A stretch of 64,000 nucleotides of DNA from Lonicera japonica (taxonomy: Eukaryota; Streptophyta; Magnoliopsida; Dipsacales; Caprifoliaceae): positions 27,219,017-27,283,016 of the forward strand of contig CM038466.1 in the NCBI GenBank assembly GCA_021464415.1. The letters run 5' to 3'. Within the stretch, counting starts at the first letter, position 1. Each line of letters begins with the position of its first letter. The position numbers and the translations under genes are program-made. The notes beneath the pieces were generated by a model that was not told the origin of the DNA, searched no databases, and worked only from the letters and a program-made list of their open reading frames with translations. Shown here in pieces: positions 22,261-35,000 of this stretch.

Positions 22261-23807
22261 TGTTGACCTAAAGATCTTAATCTTATTTTGATCATAACAA
22301 TAAATCAATCATGTGTAATTTAACATGTTCTTGATTTAAGATTATAACTTTCTTATTTAAAAAATCAAGAGAAGTTTGACAAGGATCATTCAATCAATAT
22401 ACGATCAAGTCAAAAGCATTGGACTAGCAAGAGATCATTCTTGTCACACACATGCTAGCAATGCATTTCATGAAGCACAAAAGATCAAGGATCATATGCC
22501 AAAGTTTCAAGGAAAAAGCTTCAAGTGAAGAATCAATTTGAAGAAACAAATCGAAGCATTCAAAGACTCACCTATTCGGAAATTGAGTGTTTGCTTAAGA
22601 TTAATGTAAAGTTTCTTAATTGATTGATTATATATCTCATACATATTGAAATATCATTCTTAGATTAATCAAAATCAGTTTGAATCAAAAATCATTTCAA
22701 AACATCATTCTTGCAAAAAACGGTTTTGAAATAAATTCATACTAAATTCAAATTATCATATTTGGAGTTTTCCATAAAATAGGTGTCTTAAGAACTTATT
22801 TTTAAGGTCCCCAAAGTATTATAATTAATTTCGAAGCTTAAATGCAAAAGTGCAAAAATTGGAATTTTTAGTCTTTTGGCTTATTGGACAGTTAGGTCCA
22901 TCAGTCGACTAAGGAGCTTTGATTAGTCGACTAAGGCCCACTCAGTCGACTAAGGAGCTTTGCTCAGTGGACTGATGACCTAGAATATAGCAGTTGAATT
23001 TCTGATTTTTTACCATTTTTGGTACCAAACTTTTACCAAATCTCACAAACGGCTTTATCACTTTTTGGACTATTTATACACTATCTAAAACACATTTTGA
23101 ACACTTTGAATCATTCATATACTTCATACTTCATCTATCTTCAATATCTAAAGATTTAAGAAATTGTTTTTGATCAATCATTATCATTTGAGCTATATCA
23201 TCTTGATCAAATAGGATAACTCTAGTGTGAGCTTCAAATTGTATTCTATACACACTTGAGAGGGTTATTGTAAATTGGTGTGAATCACCAAATAATTAGA
23301 ATTCATTTGTGAAAGGTAAATCTCATAGGAAAAACAAAAAGGTAAATTCTTGTTTTGAATTTGTGAAAGGTAAATTTTACAATGTTAGCAAGAGGGTATC
23401 TTGTGAGAGTGTTGTGGTATAGTAACACTTGTAGAGTAGAGTGTGTGAAAAGAATACACTTGTAGTGGTTTGATCTTCATCCGTAAGGAAATTAGAATTA
23501 GTGAAAATTCTCGGGGAACTAACTGAGCGCGGATTATGGTTTGTTAAACTAAAACCGTGAGGACAAAAAGTCTTAAACTTCAAATCGGTTCAATCTTTCT
23601 TACTCAATCTCTTTATTATTGATTGTTTTGCTATTACTTAATTGATTGCTCTTGGGATTGTTTGCTTAATTGTTTATGTGCTTGCATTCCTTGTTATTTT
23701 GGTTTAGTAAATTTGTTTTACTTAAACATTGTTAGAAAGGTTTTTAATTCCGCGTCAAAGTTTTTAAACCCTATTCACCTCCTTCTAGGGTTGAAATCCG
23801 ACCAACA
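22261..23807 (+). repeat. 5' LTR of the gag-only copia element
   Basis: The LTR is 1547 bp, TG...CA bounded. It contains a short palindromic block around AGTCGACTAAGGAGCTTTG (near 22905-22980) that is shorter in the 3' LTR. Confidence 0.94.
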
Positions 23808-23809
23808 AT

Positions 23810-23820
23810 TGGTATCAGAG
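23810..23820 (+). promoter_or_regulatory. Primer binding site (initiator tRNA-Met)
   Basis: TGGTATCAGAG lies two bases after the 5' LTR. It is complementary to the 3' end of plant initiator methionine tRNA and is the standard copia priming site. Confidence 0.92.
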
Positions 23821-23965
23821 GTTGTACTCTTGTTTTTGATTTCACAATCTAAAAGTCCTCGATCATGTCCTATTATTAAGGAATCGGCCTTTCTGAAGGT
23901 GCTTCTATTTTTAGGCCACCATTGTTTAATTTGATGGCAAAAACTATAGCTATTGAAAAAATCGC

Positions 23966-24994
23966 ATGTGTACATTTTTACAAGCAAATGACTTTGAACA
24001 ATGGAATGTTACACTTGTTGGACCTTATGAGATTACAAAAATCGACGAAAGGGGAAATGTTATTCCCAAGCCTATATCCGAATACAATGAGCATGATATT
24101 AGAAAAATTCAATTCAATGCTAAAGCTTTAAATTCATTACATTGTGCTTTGTCTATGGATGAATACAACAAAATCTCTAGTTACAAAACCGCAAAAGAGA
24201 TATGGGACAAGTTTGAGGTTGCCAATGAGGGAACTTCCCAAGTCAAGGAGGACAACATTAATACACTTGTCCATGATTATGAATTGTTTAAGATGGAGCC
24301 TAACGAATCACTTACTTCCATGTATAGTAGATTTTCTATTCTCACTAACGCTTTGGACCTTCTTGGCAAGGTTTACTCTAATGAAGAGAAGATTAGAAAA
24401 GTACTTAGGATTCTTCCTAAGAAATGGAGACCCAAGGTGACGGCTATACAAGAAGCCAAAAATCTCAAGACCTTGAGTATGGATGAGCTCTTGGGTACAT
24501 TAAAAACCCATGAGAAGGAGTTGCAAAGAGAAGAAGGATGATAGAAAGCAAATTCATTGACAATATTTGCTTTAAAGCCAAATGAAGGGAAAGGAACAAA
24601 AGGAGATGGAGACATGGCACTTCTCTCTAGGAAATTTGAGAAATTCCTAGCAAAGAAGAAGTACTCTCAAGGAAAGATCGACAACAATCCCTCGTCCTCA
24701 AAGAACCTCCATGATAGATCAACTATCCCAAAAGTTGACAATGAGAAAAGGAAGTGCTTCCATTGTAAAAAATTGGGACATTACAAGTCAAATTGTCTGG
24801 TTAAAAAAGAGGATAAAAGAGAGAAGAAAACAAAGAGGGAAGAGCTATACAAAAGATTAAAGCACGCTCTCAAAGAAATTTCAAGCGAATCAAAAGAAGA
24901 CGAATCCGATATCGAGTCAAGTGATGAAGAAACGGCTGACCTTTGCCTTATGGCAAAAAATGGAAGGGCATACAAATCGTTGCCTCATCGATGA
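23966..24994 (+). pseudogene. Copia gag (UBN2-type) with zinc knuckle, interrupted
   Basis: The frame has a gag core with segments typical of plant copia gag (KTAKEIWDKFEVANEG, then LRILPKKWRPKVTAI) followed by a CCHC zinc knuckle, CFHCKKLGHYKSNC near 24756-24797, and an acidic tail (SSDEETADLCLMA). It is broken by two adjacent stop codons, TGA TAG, at 24539-24544, with the same frame continuing to 24994. An upstream part of gag from about 23864 is present in other frames with a stop, so the start is lost. Gag forms the capsid of the retrotransposon particle; no pol follows. Confidence 0.88.
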
Positions 24995-25329
24995 AGCATT
25001 CTTAGAGCTCCCATTTTCTCTCCGTGGCCTTGGCCCTTTTTGATGTTGCTATAGGGGAGAAAATGTGTGTTGGTGGCAATCAATGTTGGTAAGATCATTA
25101 ATTGCTTTATGTCTTTAATACTGATAATTGTTTTTTTTGAAAACCTTATTTGAGATCAAAATTGTTTTATTGATTTTAAAACTATCTCAAATATATGCAA
25201 TGCTTGTTACAAATCATTTATTCTATCTATGCGTAAATTGAGGAGGGCATATATCATCTATTCATATGCTATTTATGCCTGTTATTTTAAATACACATTA
25301 ATTTATTGTCATCATCAAAAGGGGGAGAT
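24995..25329 (+). other. Internal 3' region and polypurine tract of the copia element
   Basis: Short non-coding remainder between gag and the 3' LTR, ending in the polypurine tract at about 25317-25329. In a full copia element about 3-4 kb of pol would be expected here. Confidence 0.8.
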
Positions 25330-26936
25330 TGTTGACCTAAAGGTCTTAATCTTATTTTGATAATAACAATAAATCAATCATGTATAATTTAACATGTTCT
25401 TGATTTAAAAATATAGCTTTCTTATTTGGAAAATCAAGAATAACATGATTACTCAAAGGAAGTTTAACAAGGATCATTCAATCAATATCCGATCAAGTTA
25501 AAAGCATTGGACTAGCAAGAGATCATTCTTATCACACACATGCTAGCAATGCATTTCATGAAGAACAAAAGATTAAGGATCATATGCCTAAGCTTCAAGG
25601 AAAAATCTTCAAGTGAATAATCAATTTGAAGAAACAAATCGAAGCATTCAAAGACTCACATATTCGGTAATTGAGTGTTTACTTAGGATTAATGCAAAGT
25701 TTCTTAATTGATTGATTAGATAGCTCATACATATTGAAATATCATTCTTAGATTGATCAAAATCAATTTGAATCAAAATTTATTTCAAAACATCATTCAT
25801 AGCTCATACATATTGAAATATCATTCTTAGATTGATCAAAATCAATTTGAATCAAAAATCATTTCAAAACATCATTCTTGCAAAAACTAGTTTTGAAATA
25901 AATTCATATTAAATTCAAATGATCATATTTTGAGTTTTTCCGCAAATAGGTGTCTTAGGAACTTATTTTAAGGTTCCCAAAGCATTATAATTAATTTCGG
26001 AGCTTAAATGCAAACGTGCAAAAATTAGAATTTTTGGCCTTTTGGCATGTTGGACAGTCAGGTCCATCAGTCGATTAAGGAGCTTTGCTCAGTCGACTGA
26101 TGGCCCAGAATATAGCCGTTGGATTTTTGATTTTTTATCATTTTTGGTACCAAACTTCTACCAAACCTCACAAATGGCTATATCACTTTTGGGACTATTT
26201 ATACACTATTGAAGACACATTTTGAATACTTTGAATCATTCATATACTTCATTCTTCATCTATCTTCAATATCTAAAGAATCAAGAAACTATTTTTGATC
26301 AATCATTACCATTTGAGCTATATCATCTTGATCAAATAGGATAACTTTCAAGTGTGAGCTTCAAATTGTATTCTATATACACTTGAGAGAGTTATTGTAA
26401 ATTGGTGTGAATCACCAAACAATTAGAATTCATTTGTGAGAGGTAAATCTCATAGGAAAAACAAGAAAGTAAATTCTTGTTTAGAATTTGTGAAAGGTAA
26501 ATTTCACAAGGTTAGCAAGAGGGTATCTTGTGAGAGTGTTGTGGTATAGCAACACTTGTAGAGTAGAGTGTGTGAAAAGAATACACTTGTAGTGGTTTGA
26601 TCTTCATCCGTAAGGAAATTAGAATTAGTGAAAATTCTCGGGAAACTAACTGAGTGCGTATTATGGTTTGTTAAACTAAAACCGTGAGGACAAAAAGCCT
26701 TAAACTTTCAAATCAGTTCAATCTTTCTTACTCAATCTCTTTATTATTGATTGTTTTGCTATTACTTAATTGATTGCTCTTGGGATTGTTTGCTTAATTG
26801 TTTATGTGCTTGCATTCCTTGTTATTTTGGTTTAGTAAATTTGTTTTACTTAAACATTGTTAAAAAAGTTTTTAATTCCGTATTAAAGTTTTTAAACCCT
26901 ATTCACCCCCTTTCTAGGGTTAAAATCTGACCAACA
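25330..26936 (+). repeat. 3' LTR of the gag-only copia element
   Basis: The 1607-bp LTR is highly similar to the 5' LTR and differs by scattered substitutions, an internal tandem duplication, and loss of part of the AGTCGACT palindromic block. Confidence 0.94.
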
Positions 26937-26941
26937 GATAT

Positions 26942-29144
26942 CCTAAAATTATATTCTAAGGGCTCAATTTTTTTTTTGTTATCTATAAATGAATCTTGGC
27001 CATTAATTGAGATGAATAAAATTAAAAATAGAATATTGACTTTGTATGCCTTATAATATATCTATATATATTTGTAAAAGAGGTTTTAAAGTTATAAATA
27101 TTAGTTTAATTCCTAAGAAAATAATAAATTAAGCAATATAACTCCGTAAATTCTTCAATAATTATTACTTTAGGGGCAGCACAAATTAATAATCAAACTT
27201 CTTTCAAGAGAAATTTGAATCTTATTTACATATATTCTTTCAAGTAAATATAGGTATGTTTTTGCATAAGTTTTTTTCTTCCATTAAATTTGTACATGAT
27301 TCATATTTTTACTCAATTACAGTTGTTATCAAGGGGTCAGCATAAATTTTACTAAGGGTTATGAATAAGGATGACAATTTTAGAATTTCATGGGAGGTCT
27401 AAACGTTGAAACAAAATTGGAGTTATATCGTATTTATCGTATCATGCTTATGAGGATTTCAACATCGTAATTATGTTTGTCATGCCCCGCGTGTTTTGAT
27501 GGGTTGTATTAGTGTTTCATAAAATGTTCACAACCTAAAAGTCACATTTGGAGAGGCCAATTCATAGTGCAAATTGTAGTAACTTCTAAATGGAAACTAT
27601 GATTGGACTTTCACTTATTCTTAATGTCATATATACACCAATTTTGAATTAATAAACTTGATTTATCATAAAGTTTGATACATTGATTATACCCCTAAAA
27701 ACCGAGATACTCTTAATTTGGGGCATTTAAAAAATAATTTAATTCGTAATTTGGGACATCATAAAAAAATACTCCATAAATAATTTATGTCCACTCCATG
27801 GTTTTGATAGTTTATCTCTTAAAAGAAAAATAAAACATAGTTCCTCAAAACATTTTTTAAAGTGGAAGTTTCTATTCTTGTAGGGGTTAAAATGTTAATC
27901 ATATAAAAATGAGGGTGGAAGTTTGGTAATTGTTAAAACTTAATTAAAAAAGTGGTCTTAATTTATCAAATGTGTGGCCAGTATTTGTCTGTAAGTTTTC
28001 CACAAAACTTATTGACAGTGAGATGAGTTTTTTTCTTCTTTTAACCAATACATGGCGGGGCCTTTGGTTTGAAGGACAAGAGTAGATTTCTCTATTTACT
28101 CAATGACACATATTTTAGGTTAGTTGTTTGAAAGACAAATAGTTTACAAAAGGATAGATTTTAGATTTAAGGACAATATAAAAATTGCAATTAATAAATA
28201 AGATAAATATAAGAATAAAACGAGAATTCCTATAGTAGCCTTCACTAGAATTTAATTCTACCACAAATTTAAATCCCTAAAATGTGGAAAAAAAAGTCTA
28301 TAACATCATTTTTAAATACAAATTGAAAAAGACAAAGTCAAACCATACAAATAAATTCGAAATTTAAAACATGTCTTAATGGATATTACCAAACTTATCA
28401 AAAGTAATCCCTAAAAACCTTTCTTGATGGATATTACCAAATTGAAAAGATAAAAAGTCAAATTGTTCAATAATTATAAAATATAATTCATGTATATCAA
28501 GGATTAAACCATAAAAATCGTATGTTATATTGTATTCAAGACTTAAATTTGGACAGTAAATAAAACTCCTAAAATCTGGATAACATCTATAGAAAGACCC
28601 AAAGTCAAATTCAAATTTGCAAAACCAAATTATTGGATATTACCAAATTTCTTTCCTAAAATTAAGTGTTTACTATAAATGAGATTTTCAGACATATAAT
28701 CAGTTTGAGCGTGTTTATAATACAACATGAAGAATATACGAGGCATATTAAGTTTAATGCAAAAAAAAATTGCTGAACGAACACTTGACACTTTGTACCT
28801 GAAAATGCCTATTAATTTGGGAACAATTAATTGCAAAAAATGATGATCTTTATATGTTCAAATATTAACAAAAATCAACTTAAATCGACGAGGCATATTA
28901 AGTTACATAAATATATTAAGTTTACATAGACGAATAAGTTGTATAAAAAAGGGACAATTAAAAAAAATGTCTTATTAGAGAAAGATTTTCACACTAAAGC
29001 CAAGGAATAATTTTTTTGTAAATAAAGGGCCTATTTTTTATTTTATTGATAATATGACATGTGTCTTTTTTTTTTCATTGTAAAATGACATCCTAACTCT
29101 TAAAATAAACTAAAAAAATACAAATATGCATTAAAATATGCCTG
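26942..29144. other. AT-rich intergenic stretch
   Basis: About 2.2 kb with no gene, no clear element ends and only short simple repeats. The small open frame at 28630-28836 (minus) has no recognisable features and is not called. Confidence 0.6.
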
Positions 29145-29395
29145 CAATATGAACATTGCAGTTTATATTTCACTGCAATATGAACTTTGCAGTCCATATT
29201 TCACTGCAATATGAACTTTGCAGTCCATATTTTACTGCAATATGAACTTTGTAGTCCATATTTTACTGCAATGTGAACTTTGCAGTCCATATTTCTAGTG
29301 CAAAGTTCATATTGCAATCTATATTTCACTGCATTATGAATTTTGCAGTTCATATTTTACTGCAATATCAACTTTGCGGTCCATATTTTTTGTGC
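29145..29395. repeat. Palindromic minisatellite CTGCAATATGAACTTTGCAG
   Basis: About eight units of roughly 30 bp alternate CACTGCAATATGAACTTTG and CAGTCCATATTT. The arms CTGCAA and TTTGCAG make each unit an imperfect palindrome. Confidence 0.85.
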
Positions 29396-30018
29396 AAATT
29401 TCATAAAGAGAGGGTAATTTAAGTAATATATAACATGTTTTTATTAATTAAATGATATTTAAATTTATTCAAATACCTTCATTTAAAATATAAAACAAAA
29501 TAGGCCTCTTACACTAATTATCAATTAAAAATAGGCCCTTCATTAAAAAAAAAATTTATTCATTGGATTTTTGATAAAAATCAATGTGTAATAAGACCTT
29601 CTACCTAATTTCTAGTATAAGAAAAACAGACATATTACAAGAAGAAAAAAAAATACACCATGTATATATGTGATCAACATCAAAATATTAATTACATTGT
29701 CTTATTTTTAAATACGAAATGAAATTCAAATTGATCTATAATATAATAGTAAAAATAAATTCTAATTAAAGTATAAAAGACAAAGACCAATTTGTAAATT
29801 CTTGAGGTATGTAAGTTAAGATTAATAAAGAGAACACATATTTTTTTTTTATTAATAATCGAGGGAGATTAATCAAAGTTTGTTTAGAAAATAAAAAATA
29901 AAGAGAAAAAAGAAAAAAAAAGAGAGATTAATAATGTAACTAATTAATTCTTGCATTAATGAGTGTCATGTGGCATTCTCACAACAAAACATTCTCACAC
30001 CTCCCATTTTATATATAT
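29396..30018. other. AT-rich intergenic stretch
   Basis: No gene recognised. Its right end runs into the terminal CTRRT of the Helitron-like element at 30019. Confidence 0.55.
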
Positions 30019-30455
30019 ACTAGTTAACAAGCCCGTGCGATGCACGGGTGTTTGATAAATATACAAGTTTTAGTAATGTTTGTCTTAATAGATTTGACAA
30101 ATAATTGGCTTTAATATATTGTGTATGAGAATAAAATATATATTGCCTCTGTTTAAAATTAATTTTGCAACTATTACTTTATTATTTTCAAGAAAATATT
30201 AATTTCAATCTAATTAATGATTGATAATATAACTCATTTGTTTTGACAAACTGAAAACAAGACTATTAATTTAACACATTTTAAACAAATAGTATCATAA
30301 ATGAAGCTACTTCCAATATTTTAATAATTATTATTATTTTATTATGCATTAAGAATATAAAAAATCAATTAATAAGTAATTAATGTTACTAAAATTAAAA
30401 ATATAAGAAAAATAATTAATGTATCTACTTCCTTCCTAACACTATATAGTATAGA
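30019..30455 (-). mobile_element. Short non-autonomous Helitron-like element
   Basis: The plus strand begins ACTAG, spacer, then hairpin CCCGTGCGATGCACGGG (30032-30048), i.e. a minus-strand Helitron 3' end. The other end reads TCTATACTATATAG on the minus strand (to 30455), giving 437 bp. No coding. Confidence 0.75.
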
Positions 30456-30724
30456 TAATAATTATAATTATATTATTTATTAAGGTGAATAATTAATTAT
30501 TTATTAAAGTATGGTATTAAGTGTGTTATTTATTACCTAATTAATTATAAAAAAAAGGAAGGTGCATTAATACTTTCACTTCTCTCATTTTATATATATA
30601 AACTCAATAAATAGGTCAAACCGCGTAATTATGGAGCAAAGTTGAAAAAAAAACAACAAATTAATTACATTAATCACATATTAATTATGTATTAATGGAG
30701 GAATTTCCTCCATTTTACTTATAT
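30456..30724. other. AT-rich spacer between two Helitron-like elements
   Basis: It contains CTCATTTTATATATATA and GGAATTTCCTCCATTTTAC stretches that resemble Helitron 5' sequence, suggesting tandem or nested insertions. Confidence 0.45.
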
Positions 30725-31468
30725 ACTAGTTACAAACCCGTGCGATGCACGGGATGGTATTCAAATTATTATTAAAAAAAATTATGTAATAATGAAAAAA
30801 AATTGAATAAAATCACTACAAATTCATGTAAAATATAGCCTTAACTATACAATAAAACACACAATTAATTCAAATAATAAAAGCAGTGAAAGCTTAAAAT
30901 AACGCGGGTAAAATGATTCATTTTTGCTATAATAATAATAATAATAATAATAATTCAGTTCATGCTTAAAAAAATAATTTCAAAAAAATAAAATAAAAAA
31001 GAAACATTAAAGAGTACAATAAATAGGGAAACCTCTTCTTATTCCTTCCATAATACTAATATATACTAAGTATAGATGTAAATATGAAAAATGAAAAAAT
31101 TTTAAAAAATAAGTAAATAAATGTTTCATAATAAAAATTATTTATCACTAAATATAATTATTAGAATTCCTAGATTTTACCATTATAATAATAATAATAA
31201 TAAATAATATAGATGATTATGAAAATTATTATAACAATTAATAAGAGAGAGTATATTAGTATTAAATGTGTTATTATTATGGTAATTATAATAGCAATTA
31301 ATAAGAGAGAAGATCATATATGATTATTACGGAGAAAGTGAATTATTAATACGGATAATTAATAGGAGAGAGGACCGTATTTAAGTCGAAATTAAATAAG
31401 AGAGAAAAGAATTATTACGAAGGACTTCCTCCGTAATACTATAATACTATTAGATTAGATACTATAGA
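30725..31468 (-). mobile_element. Non-autonomous Helitron-like element
   Basis: ACTAG at 30725-30729 and hairpin CCCGTGCGATGCACGGG at 30737-30753 are the same 3' end as the element at 30019. The distal boundary is probably ATACTATAGA near 31468 but could be nearer 31456. An (AAT)n run lies near 30927-30955. The segment near 31200-31440 is repeated near 53740-53855. Confidence 0.65.
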
Positions 31469-32050
31469 TAGATTATTAGATTAAGCAAAGCATTCAACTT
31501 TTAGACTTCCATTTTAGTTTTAAATTTCAATTGAGTTAAACGTTATGATGATAATCCAACACCATTTAATGCTTGATAAATTTAAATTAAGCAATAACCA
31601 TATTAATGGTAAAAAATAACAATACCTTACTCTCTTTTCCTTTTTTTTATTTGGTAGTTGGTACATTCTTTTCCATGATTAAAATGCTCTTGTTTTGGTT
31701 AATAATTAATTTGTTTTTTTGTTCACTTAATAAAAGCCTTTTTTTTCCTCCCTTTATTACGTAATAAATGCTTCCTTTTTTTTTGGTTAAATAATAAAAT
31801 GCTTTCCAATTCCCCTAACAATCCAAAGTTTCTAAACGAGAGGTATCATTAATATTTTTGCCATATATTACTATAAGGTGGTGAAGTGCGAAAAACTTTG
31901 TACTTGAGGAAAATTAATGTAATTAATATCCCCACTTTTACCCGGTAAAATATCCCGCACTCCACTATAAATACACCAACACAATCTCCGTGATAGCGAC
32001 ACACTCAAATCAACGTTTCAATCTTCTCCATACCCTAATAGAGATCAAAA
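31469..32050 (+). promoter_or_regulatory. CAD-B upstream region with TATA box
   Basis: This is the gene-free upstream region of CAD-B. TATAAATA at 31966-31973 lies 78 bases before the ATG at 32051, a normal plant core-promoter distance. ACACACTCAAATC leader sequence follows. Confidence 0.7.
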
Positions 32051-35000
32051 ATGGCAGCCAAATCGCCGGAAGAACAGCATCCCGTGAAGGCATTCGGATA
32101 TGCAGCTAAGGACTCAACCGGCGTTCTCTCTCCCTTCAAATTCTCCAGAAGGTATATATATATATTGTATTTGTGTCATTCAGTAATTTATAATACGCTA
32201 GTTTATGCACCGATTCATTTCATTTGAGATTTGATTTTGATCATTTAGACCTGCATTATCTATCGGAACAATGCTCTTACGTACTGATTTATTAACAAGA
32301 AGTAGATCCACGCCAGTATAATTAGTGATATGTATATATACCGCCATATCAGCATTGATCTAGGCCGTAACCCATGCCCGCAAAAGTACTATCAATCATT
32401 CAAAAAATAATTTTAATCTCAGCCACACAATTCTCTATCTCCTTATACATTTTCAAGATTCAAAACCTATTCTCCCTTATTAAATAGATGCATAAACGGC
32501 GAGTATTAATTACTGACCTTGCCTCTGGCTACAATTTTTTACTGCTAAAAATATCTTTTGACAACGAAAATTCTTCCCACGTGTCCATGCAAGAACAGAC
32601 AGTATAAATATGTAATATATATATATATCTTATATTTGTGTTCAATTATTTTTATACCACTAATTTATGCACCGATCAATTTCATTTAACATTTGACTTT
32701 GATCATTGGCGACCTATATTATCTCTTAAAACAATGCTCTTACCGATCTATTAACAAGTAGATCAATGCCGGGAGAATTAGCAATATATATAATATCTCA
32801 TCAAGTTTGTAATACACTAATTTATGCACAGATTAGTTTTGTTTTGAGATTTGATTTTCATCATAGACCTGCATTATCTATTAAACAATGCTCTTACCGA
32901 TTCATTAACAGGAAGTAGATATATCATCTATGCCGGGGGAATTAGTTATATATATCGGTAGTGTTAACGTGTGCCCTTAGGGTAAATGATAAGAACCTAA
33001 ATATACAAAGAACAAAAGCCGAACATGTATTACATAATTCTTTCCATTTATAGCATACTTAATATGTGCCCTGTTAGGAACCATCTTACCCAAAAGCTTA
33101 AGCTTTTAAGTAGTGGGCCAAAAATGTATATCATACTCTTCAACACTCCCCCTCACGTGCGAGCCACTCGCACGTGGAAGCAAACGAAACCAAAGGCCAT
33201 GGCCAAACCAAAGGTATTGCACAAACACAAAGGGGGAAACATGCAAGCGGAATTCGAACTCGAGACCTTCCTGATTTACATGTTAGAACCATCTTACCCA
33301 AAAGCTTACTTAATATGTGCCCTAAGGACACTACCCTATATATATATGTTATTTTTTTTCTATTGAAGCAATGTCCTTTTTTATAAGAAAAAATTTACAT
33401 GATTATGGTTGTGATCGATCTCTTTTTTATGTTGTGATCAAATTGAATTGGCCTTGTTGATGCGGTTGGTTAATTTTTTTTTAGCAAACTCAACATTTTC
33501 CTTAGTTTATGTGATTGGTTTCATTTGAGGTCCTGCATCGATATTTCTTCTCTCCATGTATTTTGATTGTAAGAATTGTAAGATTGATCACATTGTGATA
33601 AGATCCAATTGGCCTCCTTCATGCGTTAAAATAAAAAATTTATTTACGTACTCAACATTTTATTTACCATTAACTGGGAGACTAATACTGGTAAGAAGAT
33701 TTTGATTTTACTATAGGCTATGTGGTTCGTGCTATTCATGGATCATATGGATAAGTAGGCTGACCGACCTTTGCGTTCTGTCATATTGTCTCTGGCCCAA
33801 TCCAATGGCTTGAAATCATTATATAGCTGTTGACGTATAATCCAGTATATCTTATTCATTGATTTGTGGATTTTATACGGCCTCATTTTTCTTTTTTTAT
33901 TTATTTTTTTTAATAAATTAAGGGAGGTCTAAGTCTCTCCCTTAATCATACGAACAAAGAAAAACCTCCCACCCACCCCACCCGCATGAGTCGAACCCAT
34001 GACCTCAAGATAACGGGTAGAGTTTGCCTACCACTGGGCAGCCTCATTTTTCCTATTAGATCTGAACTTTCCATAATTTCTACTTAGATAATGCTTATTT
34101 CAGTCTCATTTTGAAGGTAAAATGTATTTTTTGCTTGAATTAGGTTTAATCTGTTTCTTCTGGCAAAGATCTGCTTGATTAAAATAAGAGATACGAAATT
34201 ACTGTCAAATTAAGTACCAGCCTACTTTATGTTCCCCGTCTCATATATTTTTAACTTTTCAATGACTATTTACAGTATCATTAGATTTTTGGGTAATTAT
34301 TCTATTTTGATACATGGATACAAAAGATGCATGAATTTATCTACCTCTAGAATGCTTGAATACATAATTAATTCTTGTATCTAGCATTTCGAGAGAATTA
34401 GTTTTGCTCTCATCAGAATGTTTGGTATGATTTATGTATGTATACCTTGCATTAGTTAAAAAAACTGCCCAATGACATGCTTTGAATCTATCTAGTACAT
34501 GTATTTTAAATACATGGATACTAAAGATGCATGAGCGATACTAGAATGTATGAATGTATAATTGATTCTTGTATCAAAATTTCTCGCAAAAAATTGAGAT
34601 TATTTTATCCAACGCACCCCACTCGTTTATGATCGATAAATAATTACAAAGTGGATATAGTATGAGAAAGTAAAGCAGTTAACTATTGACACTTTTTATA
34701 CATAATAATAATTATTTTTATTAAGTCATGTTTGTGTTTTGAAAATTTGGAGAGATCGAAGCTCAAACTTATGTAATTCTTGATTAAACCATGCATTTCA
34801 TTATTCGTTACTGTATGGGTATATATGAGTATTTTACTGGTTGATAAGTTATTATAATCTTTATCTTCTGCCTTTGCTTCTTGGTGATTGATATACATCA
34901 TCAAATCTTGTGATTGGATTAATACAAGTCCTAGGCTCTGGTTGAATCAACTTTTAAACTAATGAGTAATGAGTAGGGAACTCATTATATAAAGTTGCAA

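Larger units (their letters stand above)
22261..26936 (+). mobile_element. Complete gag-only copia-type LTR retrotransposon (TR-GAG-like)
   Basis: The parts are: 5' LTR 22261-23807, tRNA-Met-type primer binding site at 23810-23820, gag remnant 23966-24994, polypurine tract AAAAGGGGGAGA ending at 25329, and 3' LTR 25330-26936. Both LTRs begin TGTTGACCTAAAG and end GACCAACA. A perfect 5-bp duplication GATAT flanks the element (22256-22260 and 26937-26941). There is no protease, integrase or reverse transcriptase, so it moved using enzymes from another element or was trimmed before insertion. LTR differences include a ~75-bp tandem duplication in the 3' LTR near 25726-25860. Confidence 0.95.

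Noticed and set aside
33892..34040. tRNA gene on the minus strand (A and B boxes)
   Set aside because: The acceptor stem does not close, it has an A/T tail and a 12-bp target duplication, so it is a SINE.
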